Shown: positions 32,445 through 41,584, numbered from the stretch's first letter. The stretch is 64,000 nucleotides of DNA from Pseudomonadota bacterium (GCA_023425645.1 JAFACG010000037.1:10355-74354), one strand, 5' to 3'. The notes: a model not told the origin generated them from the letters alone. Translations and numbers: made by a program.

Positions 32445-34877
32445 TCAGTTGCGCACCGGCTTGCCGGTGGTCAGCATGCCGGTGATGCGTTCCTGGGTCT
32501 TGGGCGAATTGAGCAGCTCCAGGAAGGCCTGCCGCTCCTGGGCCAGCATCCACACTTCGTCCACCAGAGAGCCCGGATCCACGTCGCCGCCGCAGATCAC
32601 CGTGGCGACCTGCTCGGCGATGCGAAAATCGTAGTCGGAGATGAAGCCCCCGACCTTCATGTTCAGCAATTGCGCCTTGAGGGTGGCGATGCCATCGCGC
32701 CCGGCCACCGGGAAGCGGCGCGGCAAGGGCGGACGCCAGCCTGCGCAGGCCAGGGCCAGCGCCTGGCGCACGGCCACGTACAGCAGCTCGTGCCGATTCA
32801 TGATGATGGTGTCGGATTCGCGCAGATAGCCGATCTGGCGCGCTTCCAGGGCGGAACGCGAGACCTGGGCGCTGGCCACCGCCAGCGCGAAGCGCTTCAG
32901 GTACGCCAGCAAGGGCGCATCCGGCGCGCCCTGGGCCTGCAGTTCCGCGGCGCGGCGCGCGCAGAACGCCAGCCCGCCGGCGCCGGGCACCAGGCCTATG
33001 CCCACTTCCACCAGGCCGATGTACGTCTCGAAATGCGCCACGCGGTGCGCGCAGTGCACGGACAGCTCGCAGCCGCCGCCCAGAGCCAAGCCCGCCAGGG
33101 CCGCCACGACGGGCACCTGGGCATAGCGCAGGCGCAGCACCATGTCCTGCATTTCCCGCTCGATGGGTTCGACCGCCGCCACGCCGCGCTGCTCGAACAG
33201 CGGCAGTATGGCCTTCAGGTCCGCGCCGGCCGAGAACGGCTCGCCCGTCTGGGCGATGACCAGCGCCTGGTACGAGGCCTCGGCCAGTTCCACGGCCTTG
33301 ACCAGCCCGCGCACCACGCCCGGGCTGAGGGTGTGCATCTTGGTCTTGAAGGAGACGATGAGCACGTCCTGCGGATGGGGAGCCGGCAGGGTCCAGCAGC
33401 GCACGGACTCATCCTCGAACACGGTGTGCGTCTCCATGGGATCCACTTCGCCCACCAGCAGGGGGGCCCCGATCTGGCGCTGGTACACGGGCAGCATGCT
33501 GCGGCCCTCGAAGCGGCCCTGCGCGGGGTTCCAGGACCCGGCCGACGTGTGTACGCCCTGCGCTTCCCAGACCGGGCCGCGCGTGGCCCAGTCGGGCAGG
33601 GGCTGGCTGCTGAGCGCCTTGCCGTACTGGATGTCCTGCATGATCCATTGCGTGACCTGGCGCCAGCCGGCCGCCTGCCAGATCTCGAACGGGCCCTGCT
33701 TGTGGCCGAAGCCCCACTTCAGGGCCAGGTCCAGCTGGCGCGCATTGTCGGCGATATCCTGCAGGTGCACGGCGCTGTAGTGGAAGGTGTCGCGCAGCAC
33801 GGCCCAGACGAACTGGGCCTGGGGATGGGTTGATTCCCGCAATTGGCGCAGGCGCTCGGCCGGATCGCGCACCGCCAGGATGGCGGCCACGTCCGGATCA
33901 ATGGTCCGGTCCGCGGGCACGTAGTCGCGCTGCTCGGCATCGAAGCGCTGAATCTCGCGCCCTTTCTTGCGATAGAAGCCCGCACCCGTCTTCTGGCCCA
34001 GGGCGCCGGCGTCGATCAAGCCCTGGACTTCGGGAGGCAGGCCGAAATGCTCATGGAAGCTGTCGTCGGGCAGATGGTCCTGCATGGTGCGGATGACGTG
34101 CGCCAGGGTGTCCAGCCCCACCACGTCCGCCGTGCGGTACGTGCCGGACTTGGCGCGCCCCAGGCGCGTGCCGGTCAGCTCGTCCACCTGTTCGTAAGTC
34201 AGGCCGAAACGGCGCGCCTGCTCGAACACGGACAGGATGCCGAACACGCCGATGCGATTGCCGATGAAGTTGGGCGTATCCTTGGCGTGCACCACGCCCT
34301 TGCCCAGTTGCGACACCAGGAAGGTCTCCAGGGTGTCCAGCAGCTCGGGCTGGGTGTAGCGGGTGGGAATCAGCTCCACCAGGTTCATGTAGCGCGGCGG
34401 GTTGAAGAAATGCACGCCGCAGAAACGGTGCCGCAGCTCTTCGGGCAGGACCTCGGCCAGGGCCGTGATGGACAGCCCGGACGTATTGCTGGCGATGATG
34501 GCTTGCGGATGCAGGGCCGGCGCTATCTTGCGATACAGGTCCTGCTTCCAGTCCAGGCGCTCGGCGATGGCCTCGATGACCAGGTTGCACTGTCCCAGGC
34601 GGTCCAGGTCGTCTTCATAGTTGGCCGGCTCGATCAGGTCGGCCAGGTCAGGCGTGCCCAGAGGGGCCGGGTTCATTTTGCGCAGATTGGCGATGGCGCG
34701 CGTCACGATCCCGTTCTTGGGCCCTTCGCGGGCCGGAAGGTCGAACAGCACCACGGGAATGCCGGCGTTGACGCAATGGGCGGCGATCTGCGCCCCCATG
34801 ACGCCGGCGCCGCAGACCGCGACCCGGCGCAAGGCCCGGGCTCCGCCCGCCACCGCACTGGTTGGACTAGATGTCAT
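32445..34877 (-). CDS. 3-hydroxyacyl-CoA dehydrogenase / enoyl-CoA hydratase fusion (FadN-type order)
   Basis: An 810-residue bifunctional beta-oxidation enzyme. The N-terminal half has the NAD motif RVAVCGAGVMGAQIAAHCVN, the HAD signature HFFNPPRYMNLVELIPT and a second HAD C-terminal repeat. From about residue 500 a crotonase domain follows, with FSAGADLKAI and ALAGLALGGGCELSVHC forming the oxyanion region. This dehydrogenase-first order is that of FadN (Bacillus) and not of E. coli FadB. It is first in an operon with the thiolase. The ATG is followed by a 20-residue low-complexity lead. Confidence 0.9.
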   Translation of the reverse strand: MTSSPTSAVAGGARALRRVAVCGAGVMGAQIAAHCVNAGIPVVLFDLPAREGPKNGIVTRAIANLRKMNPAPLGTPDLADLIEPANYEDDLDRLGQCNLVIEAIAERLDWKQDLYRKIAPALHPQAIIASNTSGLSITALAEVLPEELRHRFCGVHFFNPPRYMNLVELIPTRYTQPELLDTLETFLVSQLGKGVVHAKDTPNFIGNRIGVFGILSVFEQARRFGLTYEQVDELTGTRLGRAKSGTYRTADVVGLDTLAHVIRTMQDHLPDDSFHEHFGLPPEVQGLIDAGALGQKTGAGFYRKKGREIQRFDAEQRDYVPADRTIDPDVAAILAVRDPAERLRQLRESTHPQAQFVWAVLRDTFHYSAVHLQDIADNARQLDLALKWGFGHKQGPFEIWQAAGWRQVTQWIMQDIQYGKALSSQPLPDWATRGPVWEAQGVHTSAGSWNPAQGRFEGRSMLPVYQRQIGAPLLVGEVDPMETHTVFEDESVRCWTLPAPHPQDVLIVSFKTKMHTLSPGVVRGLVKAVELAEASYQALVIAQTGEPFSAGADLKAILPLFEQRGVAAVEPIEREMQDMVLRLRYAQVPVVAALAGLALGGGCELSVHCAHRVAHFETYIGLVEVGIGLVPGAGGLAFCARRAAELQAQGAPDAPLLAYLKRFALAVASAQVSRSALEARQIGYLRESDTIIMNRHELLYVAVRQALALACAGWRPPLPRRFPVAGRDGIATLKAQLLNMKVGGFISDYDFRIAEQVATVICGGDVDPGSLVDEVWMLAQERQAFLELLNSPKTQERITGMLTTGKPVRN

Positions 34878-35433
34878 AGGTTTGTCTCCAAGAAACCGGA
34901 ACCCTGCGCACGCGAACGCAACAGCCTGGCGCCCTGAAATGCGCAGCGATTTAATAATCGTACACGCTGGACGTGCTTTTGCAACATGAGGATTCTTTTA
35001 TTTTTAAACAAAGCTGGACGCAGATCAAATCGCGCCGTCCATGGCTCGACCGCATCCCTGCCCGACCGCTCGCCGGCGGCACGGCAGCGTCGCCAGAAAA
35101 AAATTCAAACACTTGTTTCAATCTCTTTTATTTCAATGATGTGAACATCATTCAGGCTAGCTTCCAGCGGTTCATCGTGCTTGTTCAGGCGCATTTTTGC
35201 AAGCCTGCGCGGCAGGCGGATCCGAGCTGTCTCACACTTATTTTTCCTATTTATTTTTTTGCATTTTTATTTAATTTTTATTTCGACTTTTCTTTTTTCA
35301 ATTTGTGATCGACTTTCAAACGGAGGACGTGCACGGACCGGCGGCCGGCCCGTGCAAGCAGGTGCGGGCGACGCTTCTATGCCAGAATAGAATTACTTTC
35401 ACCTTCAACCATTCAGTCGACCGAGGTAACAAC
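34878..35433. promoter_or_regulatory. Divergent intergenic region with an 18 bp palindrome and a T-rich tract
   Basis: These 556 bp separate the beta-oxidation operon from the chromate transporter genes and hold no credible gene. AATGATGT-GA-ACATCATT at 35135-35152 is a perfect 8-2-8 inverted repeat, operator-like. From about 35235 to 35305 the + strand is a long T-rich, GC-poor tract, striking in this genome. The short open frames in the tract have no coding character. Confidence 0.45.
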
Positions 35434-36009
35434 GTGGCCGGGCCCCCGGAACCTTCTCAGCGCCCCATGTCCCTGACCGGACTGTTCCTGGCTTTCGCCC
35501 GCATCGGCGTCACCAGCTTCGGCGGCGGGCTCAGCGGCTGGCTGATGCGCGAATTCGTCATTCAGCGCCGCCTGATGAGCCAGGACGACTTCCTGAGCGG
35601 GCTGGCGCTCTCCCAGGCCCTGCCCGGCATCAATGTCGTCAACCTGGCGATCTGGATAGGCTATCGCCTGCGCGGCGGTCCGGGCGCCACCGTGGCGGCG
35701 CTGGGCATGGTGGTGCCGCCGCTGTTCGTCGCCATCCTGATGCTGGTCGGGCTGGAGCAGCTGACTGGTTCGGACCTGGCCCGCCAGGTCATGGCCGGCG
35801 TCGCCGCCGCCGCCATCGGCCTGTCGCTGGAAATGGGCGTGCGCTCGGCGCGGCGCGCCTCGCAAGGGCTGCTGCCCGTCCTGCTGATGGCCGCCGTGTT
35901 CCTGGGCATCTTCGTCATGGAATGGAGCCTGATCGCCGTGGTGCTCCTCACCGCGCCGCTGTCCATCTGGGTCGCCTGGCAACGCCTGGATCCTGGCCAG
36001 GCGGACTGA
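35434..36009 (+). CDS. Chromate transporter family protein, first half-size subunit
   Basis: A 191-residue membrane protein of the CHR family with about five or six helices. Its N-terminal block FARIGVTSFGGGLSGWLMRE, with the later LALSQALPGINVVNLAIWIG, corresponds to one CHR domain. I chose GTG 35434 because GAGG precedes it; ATG 35467 is an alternative. The next gene starts 2 bp after the stop and encodes the other domain. Short-chain CHR pairs work as heterodimers to extrude chromate or transport sulfate-like anions. Confidence 0.82.
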   Translation: MAGPPEPSQRPMSLTGLFLAFARIGVTSFGGGLSGWLMREFVIQRRLMSQDDFLSGLALSQALPGINVVNLAIWIGYRLRGGPGATVAALGMVVPPLFVAILMLVGLEQLTGSDLARQVMAGVAAAAIGLSLEMGVRSARRASQGLLPVLLMAAVFLGIFVMEWSLIAVVLLTAPLSIWVAWQRLDPGQAD

Positions 36010-36011
36010 CC

Positions 36012-36542
36012 ATGCTGACCGTCCTGCTGCAGCTGATGCGCGTCTTCGCCCCGCTGTCCTTCCTGACGGTGGGCGGCGGACAAAGCATCATTCCCGAAAT
36101 CCACCGCCAATCGGTGGAGATCCACGGCTGGATCAGCAACCAGGAGTTCCTGGACCTGTTCGCGCTCTCGCGCCTGACCCCCGGCCCCAAATCGCTGCTG
36201 GTGACGATGGTGGGCTGGAAGACCGCCGGCTGGGCCGGTGCGCTGGCGGCGTCCGTGGCCATCTTCCTGCCCTCGGCCCTGCTGATCTACTACCTGGCCA
36301 CGGTCTGGAAACGCTATGAGGGAACCCGCTTCATCCGCGCCGTGGAAACCGGCCTGCTGCCCATCGCGGCGGGCATGATCCTGGCGGCCAGCGGCACCAT
36401 CCTGAAAGCCGCCGAAGGCGGCCCCTGGGCCTGGGGCGTCGCACTGGCGGGCACCGCCCTGCTGCTGCGCACCCGCATCAACCCCCTGGCGCTGCTGGCC
36501 CTGGGCGGCCTGCTGTTCGCCCTGGTGCGCCCGCTGGGCTGA
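36012..36542 (+). CDS. Chromate transporter family protein, second half-size subunit
   Basis: A 176-residue membrane protein with the CHR motif FAPLSFLTVGGGQSIIPEI and LFALSRLTPGPKSLLVTMVG, and five or six hydrophobic segments. It starts 2 bp after the first subunit, so the two are co-translated. The actual anion is not shown by sequence. Confidence 0.82.
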   Translation: MLTVLLQLMRVFAPLSFLTVGGGQSIIPEIHRQSVEIHGWISNQEFLDLFALSRLTPGPKSLLVTMVGWKTAGWAGALAASVAIFLPSALLIYYLATVWKRYEGTRFIRAVETGLLPIAAGMILAASGTILKAAEGGPWAWGVALAGTALLLRTRINPLALLALGGLLFALVRPLG

Positions 36543-36575
36543 CCCCTTTTCCTGGCGCGCCGCCGCGCCGGGCCG

Positions 36576-37355
36576 TCAAAGCAAAGACTCTTCCGGGTCG
36601 GATTGCGCCTGCAAGACGTCTTCCAGGCGGCGCGCCTCGCGCTCCAGCAGCGTCACCACCTGAGCCAGCCGGGCCTCGTCCAGGCGTGCGCGGGTGGTGG
36701 ACACGCTCAGACAGGCTCCAGGCTGGCCGCGGCCGTCCCGTATGGGCACGGCAACCGAGCGCACGTCCGCCTCGGCCGCGTCGCGCACGGCGTAGCCCTG
36801 CTCGCAGGCCTGCCGCCAGCGGCACTCGGCCTCCTGTTCGCCCTGCGGATCGCGCTGGCGCAAGAAGGCCGCGTTGCGGCGCAGTACGCCCAGCACCTCC
36901 GCTTCCGGCAGATGCATCAAGAGCGCGATGCCGCTGGCGCCCCGTCCGAGCGGCCGGCGCACGCCCACGTCCAGCGTGAAAGCCTTGAACAAATGCGCCC
37001 CCGAGCGGCGGTCCAGGCACAGCAGATCCAGCCCGCTGCGCTTGGACACGAAAGCCGTATCGCCCGTCTCCGCCGCGATGCGCGCCACCGAAGGGCGGCA
37101 CAAGGTGGCGAAGTCGTAGTCGGCGCTGGCCGTCAGGCCCAGTTCCGCCACCATGGCGCCCAGGAAATAGCGGCGGCTGTAGGGTCGCTGGCGCACCACG
37201 CCCTGCGCCTGCAGTTCTGCCAGCAAACGGTGCACCGTGGGCTGGGACAGGCCCGTCAGTATCGTCAGGTCCTTCAGGCGCACCCCCGTTCCCTGGTGAT
37301 GAGCGATCACGCGAAGAATATCGAAGGCCCGGCCCAGACTTTGCACTGAAGACAT
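36576..37355 (-). CDS. IclR-family transcriptional regulator
   Basis: A 259-residue regulator with an N-terminal winged helix (LKDLTILTGLSQPTVHRLLA) and an IclR effector domain (LCLDRRSGAHLFKAFTLD, VGVRRPLGRGASGIALL). It is divergent from the lyase-Bug-CHMI-FAH operon over 140 bp that carry several inverted repeats, so it is the likely controller of that operon. It differs from the IclR protein at 2 kb and is not a recent duplicate. Confidence 0.88.
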   Translation of the reverse strand: MSSVQSLGRAFDILRVIAHHQGTGVRLKDLTILTGLSQPTVHRLLAELQAQGVVRQRPYSRRYFLGAMVAELGLTASADYDFATLCRPSVARIAAETGDTAFVSKRSGLDLLCLDRRSGAHLFKAFTLDVGVRRPLGRGASGIALLMHLPEAEVLGVLRRNAAFLRQRDPQGEQEAECRWRQACEQGYAVRDAAEADVRSVAVPIRDGRGQPGACLSVSTTRARLDEARLAQVVTLLEREARRLEDVLQAQSDPEESLL

Positions 37356-37382
37356 AAAAAAACTCCACCATACGGATTACTT

Positions 37383-37475
37383 GTAAATACGTTAAGCAGT
37401 TCATTGACAAGGATTTATCGTTTTATTTACGCTATCCAGCAATTACTTAACGCATTAATTAATCCATATTATGGA
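37383..37475. promoter_or_regulatory. Inverted repeats in the IclR / lyase-operon control region
   Basis: Three symmetrical elements occur: GTAAATA (37383-37389) with TATTTAC (37424-37430); CGTTAAG (37390-37396) with CTTAACG (37446-37452); and the compact TCCATA-T-TATGGA (37463-37475), 21 bp before the lyase start. TTGACA at 37404-37409 is a plausible -35. The last palindrome is the best candidate IclR operator. Binding is inferred. Confidence 0.45.
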
Positions 37476-37495
37476 CTTTTATACGGAGTAGCACA

Positions 37496-38389
37496 ATGAC
37501 CCAGTCCCCCGCCTCGGCCGGCGCCCGTTTCCGTCAGGCCCTGAAAGAAGAGCATCCGCTGCAGATCGTCGGCACGCTCAATCCCTACACGGCCATGATG
37601 GCCAAGACGCTGGGCTTTCGCGCCATCTATCTGGCCGGCGCCGGCGTGGCCAATTATTCCTATGGCCTGCCCGACCTGGGCATCACCAACCTGAGCGACG
37701 TGCTGACGGACCTGCGCCGCATCACCGACGCCGTGGACCTGCCCGTCGTGGTGGATGTGGACACGGGCTTTGGCGGCGCCTTCACGATCGCCCGCATGAT
37801 GAAAGGCCTGATCAAGGACGGCGCGGCCGCCTTGCACATGGAAGACCAGGTGCAGCTCAAGCGCTGCGGCCACCGCCCCGGCAAGGAGATCGTCAGCCAG
37901 GACGAGATGCTGGATCGCATCAAGGCCGCGGTGGACGCCCGCACCGATCCGGACTTCTTCATCATCGCCCGCACCGACGCGCTGGCCATCGAGGGCCTGG
38001 ACAAGGCGCTGGACCGCGCGCAGGCTTATCTGGACGCCGGCGCCGACATGATCTTCGCCGAAGCCTGCACCACGCTGGAGGAATACGCCGCCTTCGCCCA
38101 ACGCCTGAACCGCCCCCATTCGGTGCTGGCCAACATCACCGAATTTTCCAAGACGCCCAACTTCACCACCGAGGAGCTGGCGCAGGCCGGCGTATCGGCC
38201 GCCCTGTATCCGCTGTCGGCCGCCCGCGCCATGAATGCCGCCGCCTTGCGCGTCTATCAGGAGATCCGTCACAAAGACACGCAAAAAGGCGTGCTGGACA
38301 TCATGCAGCAACGCGAAGAGCTGTACAAATTCCTGGATTACCACGCCTACGAGGCGCGCATCGACGCCCTGTTCTCGCAACAGAAATAA
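37496..38389 (+). CDS. Isocitrate lyase / PEP mutase family lyase (2-methylisocitrate-lyase-like)
   Basis: A 297-residue TIM-barrel lyase. The catalytic loop [13 protein letters not shown] carries the Cys-Gly-His signature of 2-methylisocitrate and isocitrate lyases. Metal and substrate segments VDVDTGFGG and HMEDQ are intact, and [17 protein letters not shown] follows. Family members cleave or form C-C bonds next to carboxylates (methylisocitrate, dimethylmalate, oxaloacetate). It is first in an operon with a Bug receptor, a CHMI-like isomerase and an FAH hydrolase and without prpC/prpD, so it is not an ordinary propionate enzyme. Confidence 0.85.
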   Translation: MTQSPASAGARFRQALKEEHPLQIVGTLNPYTAMMAKTLGFRAIYLAGAGVANYSYGLPDLGITNLSDVLTDLRRITDAVDLPVVVDVDTGFGGAFTIARMMKGLIKDGAAALHMEDQVQLKRCGHRPGKEIVSQDEMLDRIKAAVDARTDPDFFIIARTDALAIEGLDKALDRAQAYLDAGADMIFAEACTTLEEYAAFAQRLNRPHSVLANITEFSKTPNFTTEELAQAGVSAALYPLSAARAMNAAALRVYQEIRHKDTQKGVLDIMQQREELYKFLDYHAYEARIDALFSQQK

Positions 38390-38422
38390 ACCTTCCCGAC
38401 GAGGAAGGACGAGGAGACGACC

Positions 38423-39382
38423 ATGACCAAGACCCCTTTGCGCCTTGTGGCGGCCTGCCTGCTGAGCGCAGCCGGCGCCGTCCACGCCGCGCCCTATCCG
38501 AACGGGCCCATCCGCTTCATCGTGCCCTTCGCTCCCGGCGGAGGCACCGATGTGGTGGCCCGCATCCTGGCCAAGGAACTGGCCAAGGAGCTGGATGCGA
38601 CCGTGGTGGTGGAGAACAAGCCCGGCGCCAACGGCATCATCGGCACCAAGGCGGCGCTGCAGGCGCCGGCCGACGGCCAGACCATCGTGCTGGCCATCGA
38701 AGCCACCGTGGCCATGAGCCCCTGGCTCTACAAGAACACCGGCTACAGCTACAAGGACTTCGCGGGCATCTCGCAGGTGTCCGCCCAGCCCTATCTGCTG
38801 GTGGCCAATCCCGCCGTCAAGGCCGACTCGCTGCGCTCGCTGAGCGAACTGTCGCAGAAGGAAGCGGGCGAGCTGAACTATGCCACCGGCGCCTCGGCCG
38901 CCTTTCTGGCCGGCGAGGCCCTGAAAGCAGCCACGCACCTGGACATGCTGAACATCCCCTATAAAGGGTCGGGCGAAGCCATCAGCGACGTGGTGGGCGG
39001 CCGGGTACAGCTGATGATCTCCAGCCCCGTCTCGGTCCTGCCCCATTTGCAGCAAGGCCAGCTCAAGCCCATCGCCGTCACCAGCCGCGAACGCTACCGG
39101 CTGCTGCCGGACCTGCCCTCCGTGGCCGAGCAAGGCTACCCGGGCTTCGACGTGGTGGGCTGGTACGGGCTGGCCGCTCCGGCCGGCACGCCGCCCGAGA
39201 TCATCCGCACCCTGCACGCCGCCACCCAGAAAGCCCTGGAGTCGCCCGAGCTGAAGACCCAATTCCAGACCGCCGGGGTCGAACCCAAGGGATCGAGCAG
39301 CGAAGCCTTCGACGCCCTGATGAAGAGCGAGACGCAACGGTGGGAGCAGCCCATCAGGGACGCCGGGCTTTTCCAAAAATGA
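38423..39382 (+). CDS. Bug/TTT-family receptor of the lyase operon
   Basis: A 319-residue periplasmic receptor. The signal peptide ends near AGAVHAAPYPNGP. Hallmarks are FIVPFAPGGGTDVVARIL, VVENKPGANGIIGTKAAL and LNIPYKGSGEAISD. It lies 33 bp after the lyase gene with GAGGA/GGAGA upstream. It likely binds the carboxylate that this operon metabolises. No membrane partners are encoded here. Confidence 0.9.
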   Translation: MTKTPLRLVAACLLSAAGAVHAAPYPNGPIRFIVPFAPGGGTDVVARILAKELAKELDATVVVENKPGANGIIGTKAALQAPADGQTIVLAIEATVAMSPWLYKNTGYSYKDFAGISQVSAQPYLLVANPAVKADSLRSLSELSQKEAGELNYATGASAAFLAGEALKAATHLDMLNIPYKGSGEAISDVVGGRVQLMISSPVSVLPHLQQGQLKPIAVTSRERYRLLPDLPSVAEQGYPGFDVVGWYGLAAPAGTPPEIIRTLHAATQKALESPELKTQFQTAGVEPKGSSSEAFDALMKSETQRWEQPIRDAGLFQK

Positions 39383-39397
39383 CACAAGGAGTTATCC

Positions 39398-39790
39398 ATG
39401 CCGCACGCCTGGATTGAATACAGCAGCAATATCGAGCACGACGAAGAAATCCAGACCCTGGGCCCCGCCCTGCACAAGGCCATGATGGACAGCGGCATCT
39501 TTCCGCTGGCGGGCATACGCATACGCCTGCTGCCCATCCAGAACGCCCTGATCGCGGACGGCAACCCGCGCAATGCCTTCGTGCACATCGTGCTGCGCAT
39601 CGGCCACGGTCGGGACGAAGCCACGCAGAAGCGGGTGGCGGACGGGATCTTCGAGGCGCTGACCCGCCACCTGGCGGCCTTGAGCGAACGCCGGCCCACG
39701 GCCATCGCCTTCGAAGTGCAGGAAATGCACCCCACCCTGAACTACAAGGCCAACTCCATCCGCAAATTCATGAACCAGGACGGAATCTGA
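39398..39790 (+). CDS. 5-carboxymethyl-2-hydroxymuconate isomerase-like protein
   Basis: A 130-residue tautomerase-superfamily protein. Pro2 follows the initiator Met (MPHAWIEYSSNI) and would be the catalytic N-terminal proline after Met removal. The C-terminal EVQEMHPTLNYKANSIR matches HpaF/HpcD-type CHMI, which isomerises a homoprotocatechuate ring-fission product. It sits directly before an FAH-fold hydrolase as in hpa clusters, though no homoprotocatechuate dioxygenase is here. Confidence 0.85.
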   Translation: MPHAWIEYSSNIEHDEEIQTLGPALHKAMMDSGIFPLAGIRIRLLPIQNALIADGNPRNAFVHIVLRIGHGRDEATQKRVADGIFEALTRHLAALSERRPTAIAFEVQEMHPTLNYKANSIRKFMNQDGI

Positions 39791-39791
39791 G

Positions 39792-40643
39792 ATGTCGATT
39801 GTCTGCTATCGCCACCAGGGCGCGCGCGCCATCGGCGTGCTGCGCCAGGGCCTTATCCATCCTCTGGACGCGGACGCCGCCGCCATGAAGGCCTTGTTGC
39901 CCAGGCCGCAGGAGCTGGACGCTCGCATCGCCCAGGCGCTGGCCGCGCCCGGCCTGGCCCAGGACCAGGTCGAATTCCTGCCCACTCTGTTCGAGCCCGA
40001 GAAGATCTTCTGCGTGGGCGTCAATTACGCGGACCGCAACGAGGAGTACAAGGACGGCAGCGCCGCGCCCGCCTACCCCAGCCTGTTCATGCGCACCGCG
40101 TCCACCTTCGTGGGGCATGGCCAGCCCCTGCTCAAGCCCGCCATCAGCGAGCAGTTCGACTATGAAGGCGAGATCGTGCTGGTGATCGGCAAGGAGGGAC
40201 GCTGCATCGCCCGCGAACAGGCCCTGGAGCACGTGGCCGGCCTGTGCATCGCCAACGAAGGCACGGTGCGCGACTGGCTGCGCCACGGCAAGTTCAACGT
40301 CACCCAAGGCAAGAACTTCGAGGCCAGCGGCAGCATAGGCCCCTGGATGACGCTGCTGCGCGACCCCGCCCAGTTCCAGGACCTGCACCTGCAGACCTGG
40401 GTGAACGAGGAACTGCGCCAGGACGACACCACCGCGAACCTGATCTTCGGCTTCGACCGTCTGATCGAATACATTTCGCAGTTCAGCCGCCTGATGCCGG
40501 GCGACGTGATCCTGACCGGCACGCCCACGGGCGCCGGCGCGCGTTTCGACCCGCCCCGCTACCTGCAAGACGGCGACCGCCTGCGCATCCGCGTGAGCGG
40601 CCTGGGGACTCTGGAAAATCCCGTCGGCCCCGCGCGCTGCTGA
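39792..40643 (+). CDS. Fumarylacetoacetate-hydrolase-family protein (second copy)
   Basis: A 283-residue FAH-fold enzyme with FDYEGEIVLVIGKEG metal site, LCIANEGTVRDWLRHGKFNV, GKNFEASGSIGPW and GDVILTGTPTGAG. It begins 1 bp after the CHMI stop. Together the isomerase and hydrolase could convert a 2-hydroxymuconate-like acid to smaller 2-oxo acids, which the lyase gene may process further. It is clearly a paralogue of the FAH protein at 18.8 kb, but diverged throughout. Confidence 0.87.
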   Translation: MSIVCYRHQGARAIGVLRQGLIHPLDADAAAMKALLPRPQELDARIAQALAAPGLAQDQVEFLPTLFEPEKIFCVGVNYADRNEEYKDGSAAPAYPSLFMRTASTFVGHGQPLLKPAISEQFDYEGEIVLVIGKEGRCIAREQALEHVAGLCIANEGTVRDWLRHGKFNVTQGKNFEASGSIGPWMTLLRDPAQFQDLHLQTWVNEELRQDDTTANLIFGFDRLIEYISQFSRLMPGDVILTGTPTGAGARFDPPRYLQDGDRLRIRVSGLGTLENPVGPARC

Positions 40644-40651
40644 GCCCTGCA

Positions 40652-40691
40652 CGCGCCCGAAGCCCGCATGCCGGCAGGCGGGCCGGGCGCG
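40652..40691. repeat. Two-step GC-rich hairpin between FAH gene and mlaF
   Basis: CGCGCCCG (40652-40659) pairs with CGGGCGCG (40684-40691), and inside it GCCCGC (40662-40667) pairs with GCGGGC (40678-40683). No T-run follows, so it is a likely 3'-end stabiliser or Rho-linked boundary between the accessory operon and the mla operon. Confidence 0.5.
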
Positions 40692-40697
40692 ATTGCG

Positions 40698-40727
40698 TTG
40701 AGTGTCAGACAGCGCAAGCGGTACAAT
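40698..40727 (+). promoter_or_regulatory. Candidate promoter of the mla operon
   Basis: TTGAGT (40698-40703) and TACAAT (40722-40727) are spaced by 18 bp and lie 33 bp upstream of the mlaF ATG. This is the likely start of transcription for the core block that follows. Confidence 0.5.
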
Positions 40728-40759
40728 GACAGGTCCATTCAACCGTCCTTGCCCGCCTC

Positions 40760-41584
40760 ATGGCCGAAAATACTGACCAAGCCGTACTAAAACTGGACTC
40801 CGCCTCGCTGGGCTACGGGTCCTTTACCGTGCTGTCGGACATCTCCATGTCGGTCTGCAAGGGTCAGGTCGTGGCCATGATGGGCGGCTCGGGTTCCGGA
40901 AAAACAACACTTCTGCGCGCCGCCACGGGGCAGATCCGCGCCCAGAAGGGCGTGGTCGCGGCCTTCGGCCAGGACATCGCGCAGCTGGACGGCGAGCAGC
41001 TGCGCCGCACTCGCAAGCGCATGGGCGTGCTTTTCCAGCAAGGCGCCTTGTTCACCGACCTGAACGTCTTCGAGAACGTCGCCTTTCCCCTGCGCGAACT
41101 GACGCGCATCTCCGAAGCGCAGATCCAGGAGCGCGTGCTGGACAAGCTGGACGCCGTGGGCCTGCGCGCCGCGGCCCACCTTGGCATCAGCGAGATTTCC
41201 GGCGGCATGGCCCGCCGCGTGGCCCTGGCGCGCGCCATCGTGCTGGAGCCCGAACTGATCCTGTACGACGAGCCCTTCGCCGGCCTGGACCCGATTTCCA
41301 TGGGCATTACCGCGCAGCTCATCCGCGACCTGACGGACCGCCTGAACTGCGCCTCGGTCCTGATCACGCACGATGTCGCCGAATCCTTCGCCATCGCCGA
41401 TCAGGTCTACATCGTGGGCCAGGGGCGGCTCATCGCCCAGGGCGCGCCCGCCCAGCTGCGCGATTCCGCCGACCCTTACGTGCGGCAATTCCTGCGCGGC
41501 GAACCGGACGGCCCCATCGCTTTCAATTATCCCGTCACCCCGGCTTTCGAAGCCTGGCTCAAGAACCGGACGACGCGACCATGA
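40760..41584 (+). CDS. mlaF: Phospholipid transport ATP-binding protein MlaF
   Basis: A 274-residue ABC ATPase of the Mla system that keeps outer-membrane lipid asymmetry. It has Walker [19 protein letters not shown]-loop [11 protein letters not shown], signature [14 protein letters not shown], Walker [13 protein letters not shown] and switch His in LITHDV. It opens the operon mlaF-E-D-A-C. Its stop overlaps mlaE by 4 bp. The family-specific GMARR (instead of GQ.R) supports MlaF over a general importer ATPase. Confidence 0.93.
   Translation: MAENTDQAVLKLDSASLGYGSFTVLSDISMSVCKGQVVAMMGGSGSGKTTLLRAATGQIRAQKGVVAAFGQDIAQLDGEQLRRTRKRMGVLFQQGALFTDLNVFENVAFPLRELTRISEAQIQERVLDKLDAVGLRAAAHLGISEISGGMARRVALARAIVLEPELILYDEPFAGLDPISMGITAQLIRDLTDRLNCASVLITHDVAESFAIADQVYIVGQGRLIAQGAPAQLRDSADPYVRQFLRGEPDGPIAFNYPVTPAFEAWLKNRTTRP

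Noticed and set aside
34973..35390. Short + strand frames in the fad/chr intergenic region
   Set aside because: They read through the T-rich tract (Phe-rich products), and no family motif is seen.
35434..36542. Chromate transporter split by a frameshift
   Set aside because: Two separate half-size CHR genes 2 bp apart are a known functional arrangement (short-chain CHR), and both have complete motifs.
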